Source: Allodiplogaster sudhausi (Eukaryota; Nematoda; Chromadorea; Rhabditida; Diplogasteridae). From it: DNA of 64,000 nucleotides. Shown here piece by piece: positions 47,040 to 57,926 of the stretch (its first letter is position 1; every line of letters begins with the position of its first letter). The translations under genes were made by a program, and so were the position numbers. The DNA lies in NCBI GenBank assembly GCA_945643635.1, contig CALZFC010000257.1, forward strand, positions 62,001 through 126,000, written 5' to 3'. The notes under the pieces are model-generated. The model did no database searches. It was not told the origin of the DNA and worked only from the letters and a program-made list of their open reading frames with translations.

Positions 47040-47230
47040 AGAGAGAGAGAGAGTGAGAGTTAGAGAAAGAAGGAAAGCGAGGAGAGAAAGTGAAAGATGG
47101 GAGACCGATTGTGGTCAGGGAGTGACGGGGGGGGGGGGGAAATGATTGTTTTCACTTTTTCTCTTGACTCTCTCTCCCTTCATTCACTCTCCCTCATAAA
47201 TCTCACTTTCCTTCTCGCTCTCTTCTGAGA
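47040..47230 (+). repeat. GA tract meeting an inverted CT tract across a G-run
   Basis: A GA tract of a repeat block (to about 47100) is followed by ACCGATTGTGGTCAGGGAGT, a run of about 13 guanines and a CT tract. This is the start of the same block in reverse, so two blocks meet head to head and form a short inverted repeat. Confidence 0.55.
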
Positions 47231-47492
47231 AAGTATCGCTAAATAGAGCTTTTAACTCTGAACTATTTGTATTAGTTATATTCGCTCTCTTACCGATACG
47301 ATGGCTTTAGCCTGCGATGTTGTTTCTTTTGAATGGGAGGATGAAGTCGGCTTGGTTGATACATACATACCTAACGGGAAATGAGTAAAATATCAGTGCG
47401 TAAAAACGTAAAACATTGACCATGAGCATAATGTTCAAGGCTTATAAAAAAAGAAAAAGTTACGTTTAAAAAAGAAGCTTGTTTTACCTTAG

Positions 47493-47579
47493 GTCCACCC
47501 TACATATCCGATTCTCTCGCATCTTCGCCAGTCGTCCATCGAAATTCGCAAAAAGGACGTCATTCATGGCATGCATAAG
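47493..47579 (+). pseudogene. Carbonic anhydrase B exon 2 copy
   Basis: One of the best preserved copies. CTTAG|GTCCACCCTACATATC keeps the acceptor, then CGCCAGTCGTCCATCGAAAT and GACGTCATTCATGGCATGCA, with AAG|GTAATT as a usable donor. Confidence 0.7.
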
Positions 47580-48053
47580 GTAATTAACTAATTAGTTAAT
47601 AACTTATTAATTAGGTTACATCCCCTTCACTTTTTAAAATATTTATTCTAAATAAATAATTAATTAACTATTTATTGATTTGATTAATTATGGTGCACAC
47701 GGTAAGCATCTCATTTACTCTATTTATCTATACTTATTGAATTTTACTAAAATTTTATTATGAATTTTGACGTCACAAAATTGTAAAGGAACACGAGTGC
47801 ACATGCGCCGGTGTTTTGCGGACCTAATCAGCAGCTTTTATAGCAGCTTTTATTTGCCGTAGCGATAAGTTGTTCCTAGCTGTACTATAGATTTCTCCTA
47901 ATCACTGATCAGTGTACGTACAACATACCGGTCGTGTTCATAAATACATACATATGTATATGTAATAAGTATTGGCATATATAATTATATAATTAATGTT
48001 CTAAAGATGTATATAAATTTTGTTCGAGATAAAAAAAATCATATCCAAAAAAT

Positions 48054-48122
48054 TGCGACGCCGACAGCGTTAACGTGACGTCAACTGCTGGAAGGCGGCG
48101 ATGAGGCCGAAGAGCACGAGCG
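48054..48122 (+). pseudogene. Carbonic anhydrase B exon 3 copy
   Basis: GACGCCGACAGCGTTAACGT to GGCCGAAGAGCACGAGCG|GTAAAA. The first 35 bp are missing and GGGTGG is reduced, shifting the frame. Confidence 0.7.
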
Positions 48123-48499
48123 GTAAAAAAGAGAATCAATTCTTTTCTTTTTTATGATAATTAAAATGAGTAAATAAAATTTAGTTTAGGAAAGTTTGAG
48201 AAAGGAAAGTATTTAAAATTCTGGAAAGTATAAAATATAAATTCTTACGTGGCACAATAATTCACACCATACAATATTACAATATCGGCATTCATGGAAT
48301 ACGACAGGTGAGAATGAGATGAGAGATGCGAGGGCAGAAACCGTGAAAGGGCACAAAACATCAGCAAGACGTTGACTTTTGCGCTTATAGTTTTTCATTC
48401 CTAGAAATCTTCCAGTTCACTTTTCGATTAATGAAAAGTGCAGAGGTGCAATTGCTTTATAGAAAATATGTAGCAAAATAAAAATACTGAGCGTGAGGG

Positions 48500-48580
48500 A
48501 GAGAGAGAGATTAGGAAAGCGAGATGGAGTGGGAGTGAAAGAGAGAGAGGGAGAGAGATAGAGATATAGAGAGAGATTCA
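48500..48580 (+). repeat. GA microsatellite
   Basis: GA tract of a further repeat block. A similar tract at 49395-49530 lies outside recognisable block sequence. Confidence 0.6.
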
Positions 48581-49789
48581 AAGCTATGAGAAAAAAAACC
48601 TTCTAACTTTCTCATTCTCCCTGACAAGAGACAAAACAATCCTTTCGCTCCAACTTCCTGACGACAATCGACTTGCGTCCCCCATATCAGGTTGAGAACG
48701 ACCTCAACGTCAGTTTTAAGAAAGCTAATTGTTATACTTATAAATAGATACGCAAGAATCAGAAATTTGAGAAAGTATCGCCAGTTATAACTTTCAAGTA
48801 GAATCATTTAAGTCTTTTATTCAGTCTCATTTAAAAAACCGGGTTTTAGCCTGCCATTTTATGCACTTTGAAAGGGAGGACATACTCATCCGAATTTTTT
48901 AAGCCATATATTTTTTTGACTAAAAACGTTTATGACACAAGAATTGAGCATAAGTTTTTACGCGTACTAATCAGTTGCAATTTTAGGCAACTGATTAGAA
49001 CGCGTGAAATCTTTAGGCGCAATATGTAATATTGCACATTTTCAGAGATGTAATAAAAATTAAAGTAATATTAAAGTAATAAAATAAGGAAGTTGCGCGG
49101 CTCGGGCGGTCACAACAATCATCTTGACATTCAAAAGGTCACATTATCTTTCGATATTTTGTTTTATTGTATTTATTGATTTGATAATTATTTACCACTC
49201 GACATTCTTATAGGCAACCATGTAAATTTAAAACCACCAGGACTCTGTTTATTAATTTCGACATCACAAAAAACGTGTAGCTTATAAAATTTCATCTTTA
49301 ATCTTTTCTTTTATCTGTCAAAGAAATCTCTTTTTGGGACTTTTCCCAGCATTCCTCAACAATCCGTTGAGTACAGATAGACATCGAGGTAAAGAGAGAG
49401 AAACAGAGGACATCAGAGAAATAGGGCGCAAGAGGCAGCGAGGGAGAGAGAGAGAGCGAGAGAGAGATAAAGAGAAAGAAAGAGAGAGAATTAGAGTGCG
49501 AGAGAGCGAGAGAGAGAGAGAGAGAAAGAGTCAGGATCGTAAAAACAAATTGTTTAATTTTTGTTTGTTAATTGTCTTAATTGCCTCAACTAGGTATTTT
49601 GTTTGATTTTTTTTATTTTCTTTTTTTTTTTGCCAAACCCGTTATCACTAAATTATAAAGTTACAAAAGTGTGCATGCGCCTGTGGCATGCGATCAACAG
49701 ATTCTAGCCGGTAATGTCAGATGTGAAATGAAAAAAAAAATATTCGAAGCATATGTACAGTATTACGTGACTGTATGTATGCTTCTATC

Positions 49790-49849
49790 TCTCTCTCTCT
49801 CTTCTCTGTTTTTATGTATGTATTTCCCTTGTTATTCTACCCTTGTCTT

Positions 49850-49882
<33 letters not shown>

Positions 49883-50160
49883 GCCGCTCTCACCTACCTG
49901 AATATAAACTCCAGTAATGACGCATAGGTAAGTTAGTTTTGTCTCGAGGAGCGGCCTTAAGCCGGCTCGCCATCTTTCCTCCTCCCGATCCCCTTCCCCT
50001 TTCATCTATGTACGCCTCGGGCCAATGCCCGTCCCTGCCGGCAGAGTTCTCATCTCCCCAGTCGTCTCTCTCTCTCTCTTCCGTCGAGTAACGCTTGCCC
50101 AATAAGTTATTCTGACCGATATCTTGTCTCCGAGGGGGGGGGGGGGGGGGTGGGGGGGAC
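49790..50160 (+). repeat. CT tracts and G-run
   Basis: (CT)n at 49788-49803 and 49850-49882, and a run of about 18 guanines plus seven more at 50133-50158. The complex sequence between (49890-50130) is GC-richer but has no supported exon. Confidence 0.6.
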
Positions 50161-51618
50161 ACCACAAAGTTATGCAAGAAGAGCCTCATACTTACTCGGT
50201 AATTGATCTCTGACCTTTGCTCTCCGATTTTTGTTCTTTTATCTCTTATCATTGATTTGTGAACATTGAACGCAATCTTAGGACAGCTTTCATATTCCCA
50301 AGAATACAAAACAACTCTCATTTTTAATAATGAAAATAAATAAATAAATATATTTTTTCCAATATTGAGATTATGTAGTTTGACGTGACAGTTTTGTTTT
50401 ATTTCGCACCTTAATGAAGGCAAATTTTCGAAGTCTCGTAACATGTATGTATTTTGTATTCTTGAAACGATGTGCGGAAGGAGGCTCTAAACAACTGGAG
50501 GCGAGATGTGTGATTCAAACACGAAGAGACAATGGGAGAACGCGTACTAAAAGAACTTACAAAAACAATAGGATAGAGTAATAACAAATACATAGAAGAT
50601 ATATGTAATCAGAGAAGAAAAAAATCCATCTTGAATGTCCAAGAGCAGAAGAAAAAAAAAGTATTAATACACTTAGTAATGAGACTCGTCGCATAGTAAT
50701 GAAGTGATTGTTGAATCAGAGGGAGGAAATGAACTCCATTGGAAGTCACGATGGTATCATCAGCATCATATGACGATACTCTTATTTATAGTTTTTAATT
50801 CCATCACATCTACCAGTTTACTTTTCAGATGATAGAATGTTTGACAGAATAAAAAAAAAACTGATGGTGAGCGTGAGAGAGAGTGAGAGCGAGAGGAAAA
50901 ATGAATGCGAGATGGAGAGGGAGTCTAAGAGGGAGAGAGAGAGTGGGAGAGAGAGAATAGGGAAGAGAGAGCGTGAGAATCTGACGCGTATGGTGGATCT
51001 AATTGTAAGTCAGAAGAAAAAAAACCATCCTATTTCATGTTACTTATAAATATTTTTAGAAACCTTGAAAAATTAATGTCAATTTTGAATTCGAAACGTT
51101 TTGAAACTGGGACAGCCTGCTTCATTATCATTTTTTAACTTAAAAAAACCAAGGTAGAAGCCATGAAAAATTCCGATATTGCGCATTTATTTTTTTTCCG
51201 AAAGGTTGCCACCTTATAGGCTCTGTTCATACTCCAATCAAAATTAGCAATATGGTAGGCCAAAAAGCACCGTTGCGATTTCATAGACATCCATTGAGTA
51301 ATTATAATAACTCAGTGCTCTTCTGTTGTTCATTTGTAAACAATAAATTCATTAATTTCTCTATATACATATATGTTTTCAATATTTGCTCTTAGTGAGC
51401 TACTAAAAACAATTCGCAAGTTCTTTTTGCTATACACACACACAAAGCTTAATGAAGGCTAATTTTTGGTGCCCTGTAAATTTGTGAAGATTTATTTTGT
51501 CATCTTCATACTATGGGCGAAAGTAGGAGCTAAGCAACTTTAGGACTTGCGGAATGTGTGTTTTAAACACGAAGACAATGGGAGGACGCGTGCTCAAGAA
51601 ATGAATTAAAATAAAGGA

Positions 51619-51653
<35 letters not shown>

Positions 51654-51729
51654 GTTAGCGACGAATGAAAGAAAATTGGTGGAATAATAAAAGCACAAGG
51701 ACTGACCATGAGCATCAACTGATTCTTTT

Positions 51730-52145
51730 AGCATTACGATTTATCCTTTTTCATTCCATGAAACCCACCAATTCATTTTTCCATTAATAAAAAAGAGGTG
51801 CAATTGAGTTGTAGAAAATAAACGGCAGAATAAAAAAAAAGTGTGAGGGAGGTCTTGAGGTAGAGATAGAGGCAAGAGAAAGAGAAAAAAATTAAGCGAG
51901 AGAAAGAGAGAGATGGAAGGAAAACGAGATGGAGAGAGTGAAAGATGGGAGAGAGAGTGTCAAGAGATAGAGAGAAAAAGAAATTCTCACTCCCTGAAAA
52001 AAATCGGCTTGCCTCCTCCGCTCGATGCCATGATGTTCTTGATGACAATAACGATAGCGAGAATGTGACAAATATTAACGAAGATCATGGCGATTCGATA
52101 GAGCGTGAACGTGAACATCCGACGAATGTTCTCTCTTTCAGAGGA
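51730..52145 (+). repeat. GA-bearing repeat block (last copy)
   Basis: Complete block: CATTCCATGAAACCCACC, CAATTGAGTTGTAGAAAATA, a GA tract, CTCCCTGAA-AAAATCGGCTTG, CGATGCCATGATGTTCTTGA, and GATAGAGCGTGAACGTGAAC. It marks the right edge of the array near 52.15 kb. Confidence 0.65.
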
Positions 52146-52483
52146 AGACAGCTTCATCTTGCATCCATTCCATCATCTAAAAAAAACTTTTTTTGTTGCC
52201 AAAACAATTCTTATAATATACGTGTTTTATTCGCGCCAATATGGCTATTACATCGGATTTTCGTACATAAAAGATCTAATCTATTAAAAATAACAAAATG
52301 AATAGCCTCTTAAAAACATGAGGGACTCAATGTAAGGTAGAAGAGAAGTCTGAGAAGATCGAAGGAGGATACGATCGTAAAACAAATAAGATAAATGGTA
52401 GTTGTATTATCAGGAAATCTATTATTGCCGCCAAATTTTCAGGGAAAAGAGAGCGAATTCAAAAGTGGGTTTTCTAGTTTGTC

Positions 52484-52600
52484 ATGGCAGTCGACGGCAC
52501 GACGACGGTTGTGCCAATTACTGTAACATCGGGCGGGCCTCGTAGAAATATCTTTGTCCAGCCAAAGAGTGCTGATCTTAAAATAGGAATTTTCTTTTAA
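52484..52600 (+). CDS. Small open reading frame, unrecognised
   Basis: A 38-codon frame from ATG with balanced codon use, starting MAVDGTTTVVPITV and ending in a short Phe-rich tail. It is unlike the surrounding low-complexity DNA and could be a first exon (possible donor region near 52590) or chance. No homology is recognised. Confidence 0.2.
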   Translation: MAVDGTTTVVPITVTSGGPRRNIFVQPKSADLKIGIFF

Positions 52601-52969
52601 TTTTAGTTTTTATAACAAAATATGTATGTATTATATATAAAATATGTATATTAGCTGCAAAATACCTAATTTTTCTTTATTTTAAAATAACTATCAAAAA
52701 TATATTTGATGTCAAGGTTTATTTGTGTCCCTACCCACCATTAAATGTATGTTGGAGATGTTTGCCGGATTAATGTTCAAAAGAGTGGAAAGTGGTGATA
52801 GATGAAAGTGTGTAGAAAAGCTATACACACCAGCACAACATTTTTTTGCATTTTTGAAAACCTATTTAGAAAGTTTAACGAATCAATGCTTTCTGAAATT
52901 CGATGCAGCTTTTCGTGACTTCATATGAAGAGAGAACTTGGTCGATCTGGCAAAAATTAAGCCCCGGAA

Positions 52970-53045
52970 TTTTTACTCGGGACAACGGATTCAACAGCCT
53001 GCCGCATTACCACTGCGCTACCACGAAACCCTGACGAGCTTGCCT
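52970..53045 (-). repeat. tRNA-like sequence at the end of the chemoreceptor gene
   Basis: On the minus strand it has a clear A-box with D-stem (GTGGTAGCGCAGTGG then TAATGCG, with CGCA pairing TGCG). A degenerate T-arm (CCCGAGTAAAAATTCCGGGG) lies at the expected distance. The anticodon stem is poor, so this looks like a tRNA relic or SINE head, not an active tRNA. Confidence 0.4.
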
Positions 53046-56000
53046 GTAGTCCTTGACTATGATGAGCACGACGAGTCCGTCAAAGGCGGGGAACATTGGG
53101 AAGAGCAGATTGACGGGGCCCGGCGGGATGTTGATGCTGATGCCGAGGATCGGGAAGCCGATCCCGAGCAATTCGGGCGCGTAGATGCAGAAGACGGGCG
53201 CCATTAGCTAATTGATAATTAATTAATTAATTAATTAATTAATTAGTTAATTAGTCTTCTTATTTTCATTTGTAATTTTTTAAACTTTTATTCTTCTAAA
53301 TATTATTTATAAACTCGAAAAGCAATAATTCGTCCTCCACCTGGAGGACGAGCGCGAGAAAAAGCTGCGTCTGCATGTTGGCAACGTGAGCGCTGCGACT
53401 CTCCTTACGTACCTGAGACAGAGAGTGAGAGAGTGAGAGAGGGAGACAGGGAGAGTAAGAGAGAGGGAAAGTGAGAGAGTCAGAGAGTGAGATAGGGAGA
53501 GAGTCAGAAAGTGGGAGAGAGGGAGAGACGGAGAGACGGAGAGAAAGAGAGTGAGAGAGAGAGATAGAGTGGAACGAGGGATACATGCCCTCTCTCTCTC
53601 TCTTCCTCTCTCTCTCTCTCTCTCTCTCTTGATCCCTCTTGCTTTCTCTCAATCTCGCTCTTTCTCTCCATTTCTCTTCCTCTAACAAACTTACAATCAC
53701 ATAAGTTCACTTATAAAACCTCGATTCCTGGACCGATAGGCGGGAAATTTAAATTGAATTTTCGAGGGCAAAAATATTTGCAGGCACCTTTCCAATGGCG
53801 CGGATAATGCTGTGCGACCAGACGAAGACGGCGACCAGCTGCGAGCAGATCTGGCCGAGGAACCAGAAGCAGGCGATCGATGATGCAGAGTCAACCATTC
53901 CCTGGGACAGAGTGAGATAGAGACAGCGATAGATAGATACAGAGTGAGGTGCAGAGAGAGTGGAGAGAGAAAGAAAGAGATAAAGTGTCGTGTATATGGA
54001 GATACATATATCACGTAAGAAGATTATAATAGCTGCACTAGCAGCACTATGCCCTTGCCCTTACGAAAGTACTCCATCCTGCAGCCACCTGAATCATTAA
54101 TTTACAGTGGTCTACTCGGCTCCTCTCGTGCTCTATATTCCTTTTGCTGCTTAGCAAGCAACATAACTGGCGATCAGGATGAGATCCTGCGGATGGCCGT
54201 CGACGATGCGCTTAGAGTTCTCAGCACCAACGGGTGTCTTGCGGAGCTCAGCGCCGATGTTCCCGCGGATGGCAGTATACACTCGCGCCTTCGAGAAGTA
54301 ACCAGCGCCACCCGGTTGTTGTCTGCGTCTGGTGACACTCAGCGCCGGAGTTCCCGCTGTCGACATCGCGCCATCGAGTCCCTCCCAACGAAGCCCGGTT
54401 GTGGCCTGCGTCTCGTGCACAATCAGCGCACAGGTTCCCGCAGCTGGCATTGGCAGGTTTGCGACTTGAGAAGTAACCACCACCGTCTGGTTGTGGCCTG
54501 CGCCTGGTTAAACTCTGAGAGGTAACCGCGCCGCCCCGTGTGGCGTGAACGGCAGAATTCCTCAGTGGCGCAACTCGAGAAGCCATCTACTGTCAGACGC
54601 GTTGCCGCAGGATCGCAGCGCCGGAGCGTCGGCGCTCGACTACCGCGCCACTCCGCACTTTCGTCAAGTACTCTATAAGCGCGATGACAGTCTCCGTCGT
54701 AAGTCGCCACCTTGGCCCCAGGCCGTCCAGTAAGTTGCCCGTCGGCCCTGGTGAAGTCAACCACGCTGAGAAGAAGCGTCGGGCCTGTGACCAGCGTCAC
54801 TCACTGCAACAGTGTTCCTAGCGCCATGCGCTAGTTTGTAGCAAGCCCTTATAGACTAGCGAGCTAGCAGAGTTGAGCCTCGTCAAGTGCCTGTTCCGAT
54901 ACTGGAGCTCCACGATGGAGTGCATGGTTACTACGCCGCTGTGTCGTCAATAATTGCATGCCGACGCTCGTGTTCTGAAGCCGAAACTCTGCCGATCTAG
55001 TATGGCTTAAGTCCTCCTAGTGAGTGCGAGAGGTTGGACACAGCCGTCAAGAAGAAGACGAGTCTCTACATCGACTTTCCGAACTCGTGAACCCGATTCC
55101 GTCTGACTGAAGAAGATTTTGAGAGGACTTTGGAGCCAGAAGTGGGTTGCCAGACAGCTCTTGTCAAGCAGTAAGATCTGGCCGACATGAGCAATGTCGT
55201 CGTAGCCTGAGAGATAGCCGTTGAAGAAACCTAGGCTGATAAACGGGCGAAGGCATGCCGTAAGATCTATCGGACATCCACGATGTCGCCATTACCTGAA
55301 AGAGGGTTAAAGTCCAGCAGATGCGTCGTCATGCGCTTGAAGAAGCTAACTTCCCGGACCGGGTTGTATCCATTGTTCCACGATTTATGCTGCAAGTGAA
55401 GGCGGCAATGATTTCCTTTCAGGCGTTACGTGAGGTTGTGCCATGTCTGGGAAACGCTCAAGACCATTGCAAGCCGTATATGAAGGAGGCAGAAATCGCG
55501 CGTCGAACAAACGAAGAAGCTGATGCAGTAGATCTAGCAAGGTGTATCGTAATATGCGCGAGGACTTAGCATTCCAGATGGGAGAATTCGTCAATCTCTA
55601 ATGCATCACCGCAAGTCCCGTGGAACACGGTGAAGTTCAGCACGGCAATAGGCCCGTTTAGTTGCATGCAAGCACGGTAATATGTTCGGTTCGTGGCAGG
55701 GGAGATATTGCGTGAAGGCAGAAGTCCTGGATTAAGACGCGTGAGACTTGGAACCGACTGTTGGATGAGCTCGACGTCAACACCAAGTAGTCCCCTGTCC
55801 CGGTATTCGGGGTTCCTATACGGAACGTATGGGTCTGACTATGCTGAACTTCACGTTAGCCTCCGTCGTCGTCACGTCATGGTTCAAGGAGAGAATTCAT
55901 CTAATTCGTTGAGGAGATATTCCCCAGTGCCACCCGTAAGAAATGAACATCAGCCACGGCAAGATCTTGAAGGAATAACTTAGAAGACAACACCTTTTAA

Positions 56001-57926
56001 AGTGAACAGAAGAAAGGGAGATGTAGATGTGATTCAACATGCCCTCGAACTTCCTCCTTGCTAGTACAAGGTAATCGTAGTCTTCCCAGAGAGGTAGGAA
56101 TTTTCAAACTCTGCACCAGAGATGTTGGAGTGTCCCAACTCTGTAGTAAGTTGCTTACAGGAAGACGTAGAAGCTTTCCTTCGAACTTCCTCTACTTCTG
56201 AGGTTTTGCACACTAAACAGTTCAGCATGATAGTGCGGTCCGGGGCACTTTATTATATTCAATTGTGCTTAGAGAACTTTTATCACAGGATCACCTGAGC
56301 TAGCAATGATCCCAAAGTTCTCTAAACTATCGTCAGTTCAACTGTTTTAGTACTGTCTGCGGTGTATCCTATTCAGCCCTACCTCGTTGAACATGAAGGT
56401 GCTGCGATTGAACCAGGGATAGTGGACAGTGAATACCTCAGCACGCATCCTCTCAACTGCTCGTGGAGATGGCTTGTAGCCATCCAGATGCTCACCGACC
56501 ACGTCGTCAGGTAAGCGACGAAGAGAATGACGAAAGTAGCCTTCGATTCGAGGTTAGCACGCTTGTCGGGCCTGCCAACGAGATTTGATTGATACTATTA
56601 CTCTAAAAAATTTCTTCTGTTTTTATTAGAAACTAACTCTCTATGAAATCTGCTATGATTTTTTTATCAATAACTATCTATTTATATTATCATTTCTCCG
56701 TTCATGTTACACCTGTGCCAGTTTGTCACATCTTAATCAATATAGATAAGTAAATAAGTAAATAAAATAGTAAGCGCCCTGAGAGAGAGAGAAATAGAGA
56801 GAGAGAGAGAACGCAAGAGAGAAAGAAAGAGAGAGTGAAAGAGAGAGAGTGAGAAAGAGAGAGAGAACACATGCTGACTTGCATAGCAAGATGTATCGGT
56901 AGAGGAAGCTGTAGAGCAGAATCTGCACGGTGACGGAGTGCGTTGCGCGTCGCCCAGTTCGACGCGTACGAAGTCGTCCATCTTCAATCAATTTAATTAG
57001 TATTGATTAATTTAGTAATTAATTAATTTAATTACTAATTTAAACTACTCATTTTATTTGCAAAATAAAACACATTTTGAATGCTATTTTTTACGAAAAG
57101 AAAAAGAAATTCAAATAGATTACGATAGAGATTTAGTGGGCCTTTCAGCGCTCGTAAACCTATAAATTATGAAGGTAAAATCAACATCAATAAAACAAGC
57201 AAAAGTAAACTGATTCCGTGGCCAGCCTGGCATGAACATGAACCATTTGCCGTCCATGACGCCAGCAACCTGTGCATAATACAATCTGCTTTTCATACGC
57301 ACGTAAAACTGTTTTTAAAAAGTAAAATATTCTTTAAGAAATATATATACCAATGTATATAGGTATTTCAAATTAGTGATTTGTTGTTTTTTTTCAATTT
57401 TTTTTTATTTTCGCCAACCGGTCGAAGAAAAAGGCAGAGTGTCGTGAAGAAGAGGTCGTGAACAGCGAAGGAGATGATGTAATATTTGTATTTTCCTAAA
57501 CATTAGTCATGCGCTCTGTTTCACTGCGAATTTTCTGTTAGTGTGGCGTGAAAGCGTAAAAATGTACGTTTACGGGTTTCTTAAATCTTAAAAGTTAATA
57601 TTTAAGGAACTCTTAAGCGCTGTAAAATTTACAATAACTAAATTTTTAAGCAAAAAAAAATCTACATTTACGGAACTCTTTTTTTAATGGATTATACCGA
57701 TATGAATGCTGCTTTTCTTCGTGGCCATAATCACGACCAGGATGTTTGCGAGGAAGGCGAGGCATGAAAAGGGAAGAGAAATTATATTTTCCTTGATCTG
57801 TTCAGCAAATTGAGGAGCGTGTCTTTGCATTCATCTGAATTTCTACTCTTAAAAGTACACAATCTCACCGATGCAAGTCCACTCGATCGATTGCATCATT
57901 GTGAAGACGTCAGAGGAAATGTCCAT
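53007..57926 (-). CDS. Str/Srh-superfamily 7TM chemoreceptor (about 9 exons)
   Basis: Predicted nematode chemosensory GPCR. Minus-strand exons, in coding order: 57869-57926 (start MDISSDVF; its phase does not join the next exon, so doubtful), 57698-57797 (TM1, NILVVIMATKKS), 57419-57495 (TM2, KYKYYIISFAVHDLFF), 57211-57269, 56879-56981 (TM3, VTVQILLYSFLYRYILLC), 56383-56571 (TM4 and the PDDVVGEHL loop), 53788-53901 (TM5), 53341-53412 (NMQTQLFLALVLQ, TM6 start), and 53007-53207 (TM6/7, ending FDGLVVLIIVKDYRQA). YRY after TM3 and KDYR after TM7 are family signatures. About 300 aa, as usual. Exons 5 and 6 each need a one-base frame change, so it is either a recent pseudogene or has sequence errors. 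The frame stops inside a tRNA-like sequence. Neuronal membrane location is known for the family, not shown here. Confidence 0.75.
53412..53690 (+). repeat. GA then CT microsatellite in a chemoreceptor intron
   Basis: GA-rich at 53415-53575 and CT-rich at 53590-53680, facing each other as an imperfect inverted repeat. On the coding strand the CT side supplies the pyrimidine tract before the exon starting at 53412. Confidence 0.7.
54040..56380. other. GC-rich complex island inside a chemoreceptor intron
   Basis: About 2.3 kb of GC-rich, non-microsatellite DNA, unlike the AT- and CT-rich surroundings, lying within the intron between the loop and TM5 exons. It begins with a tandem array (54249-54514). 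Several frames of 60-158 codons cross it on both strands, but none resembles a known family and codon reading changes frame repeatedly. It may be a decayed mobile element or an inserted foreign segment; no terminal repeats were recognised. Confidence 0.5.
54249..54514 (+). repeat. Tandem repeat of about 87 bp, three copies
   Basis: Units start at 54249, 54340 and 54424 (spacing 91 and 84) with CAGCGC-NNGTTCCCGC, followed by GAAGTAACC-like and CCGGTTGTGGCCTGCGTCTG segments. Partial related sequence lies on both sides (54175-54248 and 54595-54640). Confidence 0.7.
56780..56870 (+). repeat. GA microsatellite
   Basis: GA tract just downstream, on the coding strand, of the TM3 exon donor of the chemoreceptor. 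Confidence 0.75.

Noticed and set aside
54049..54525. 158-codon frame and opposing frames in the GC-rich island
   Set aside because: Crosses a tandem repeat in several frames and both strands with no recognisable domain; kept only as an unexplained island.
55321..55569. 82-codon frame resembling a gag or coiled-coil fragment
   Set aside because: No diagnostic motif such as a zinc knuckle, protease or reverse transcriptase is visible.
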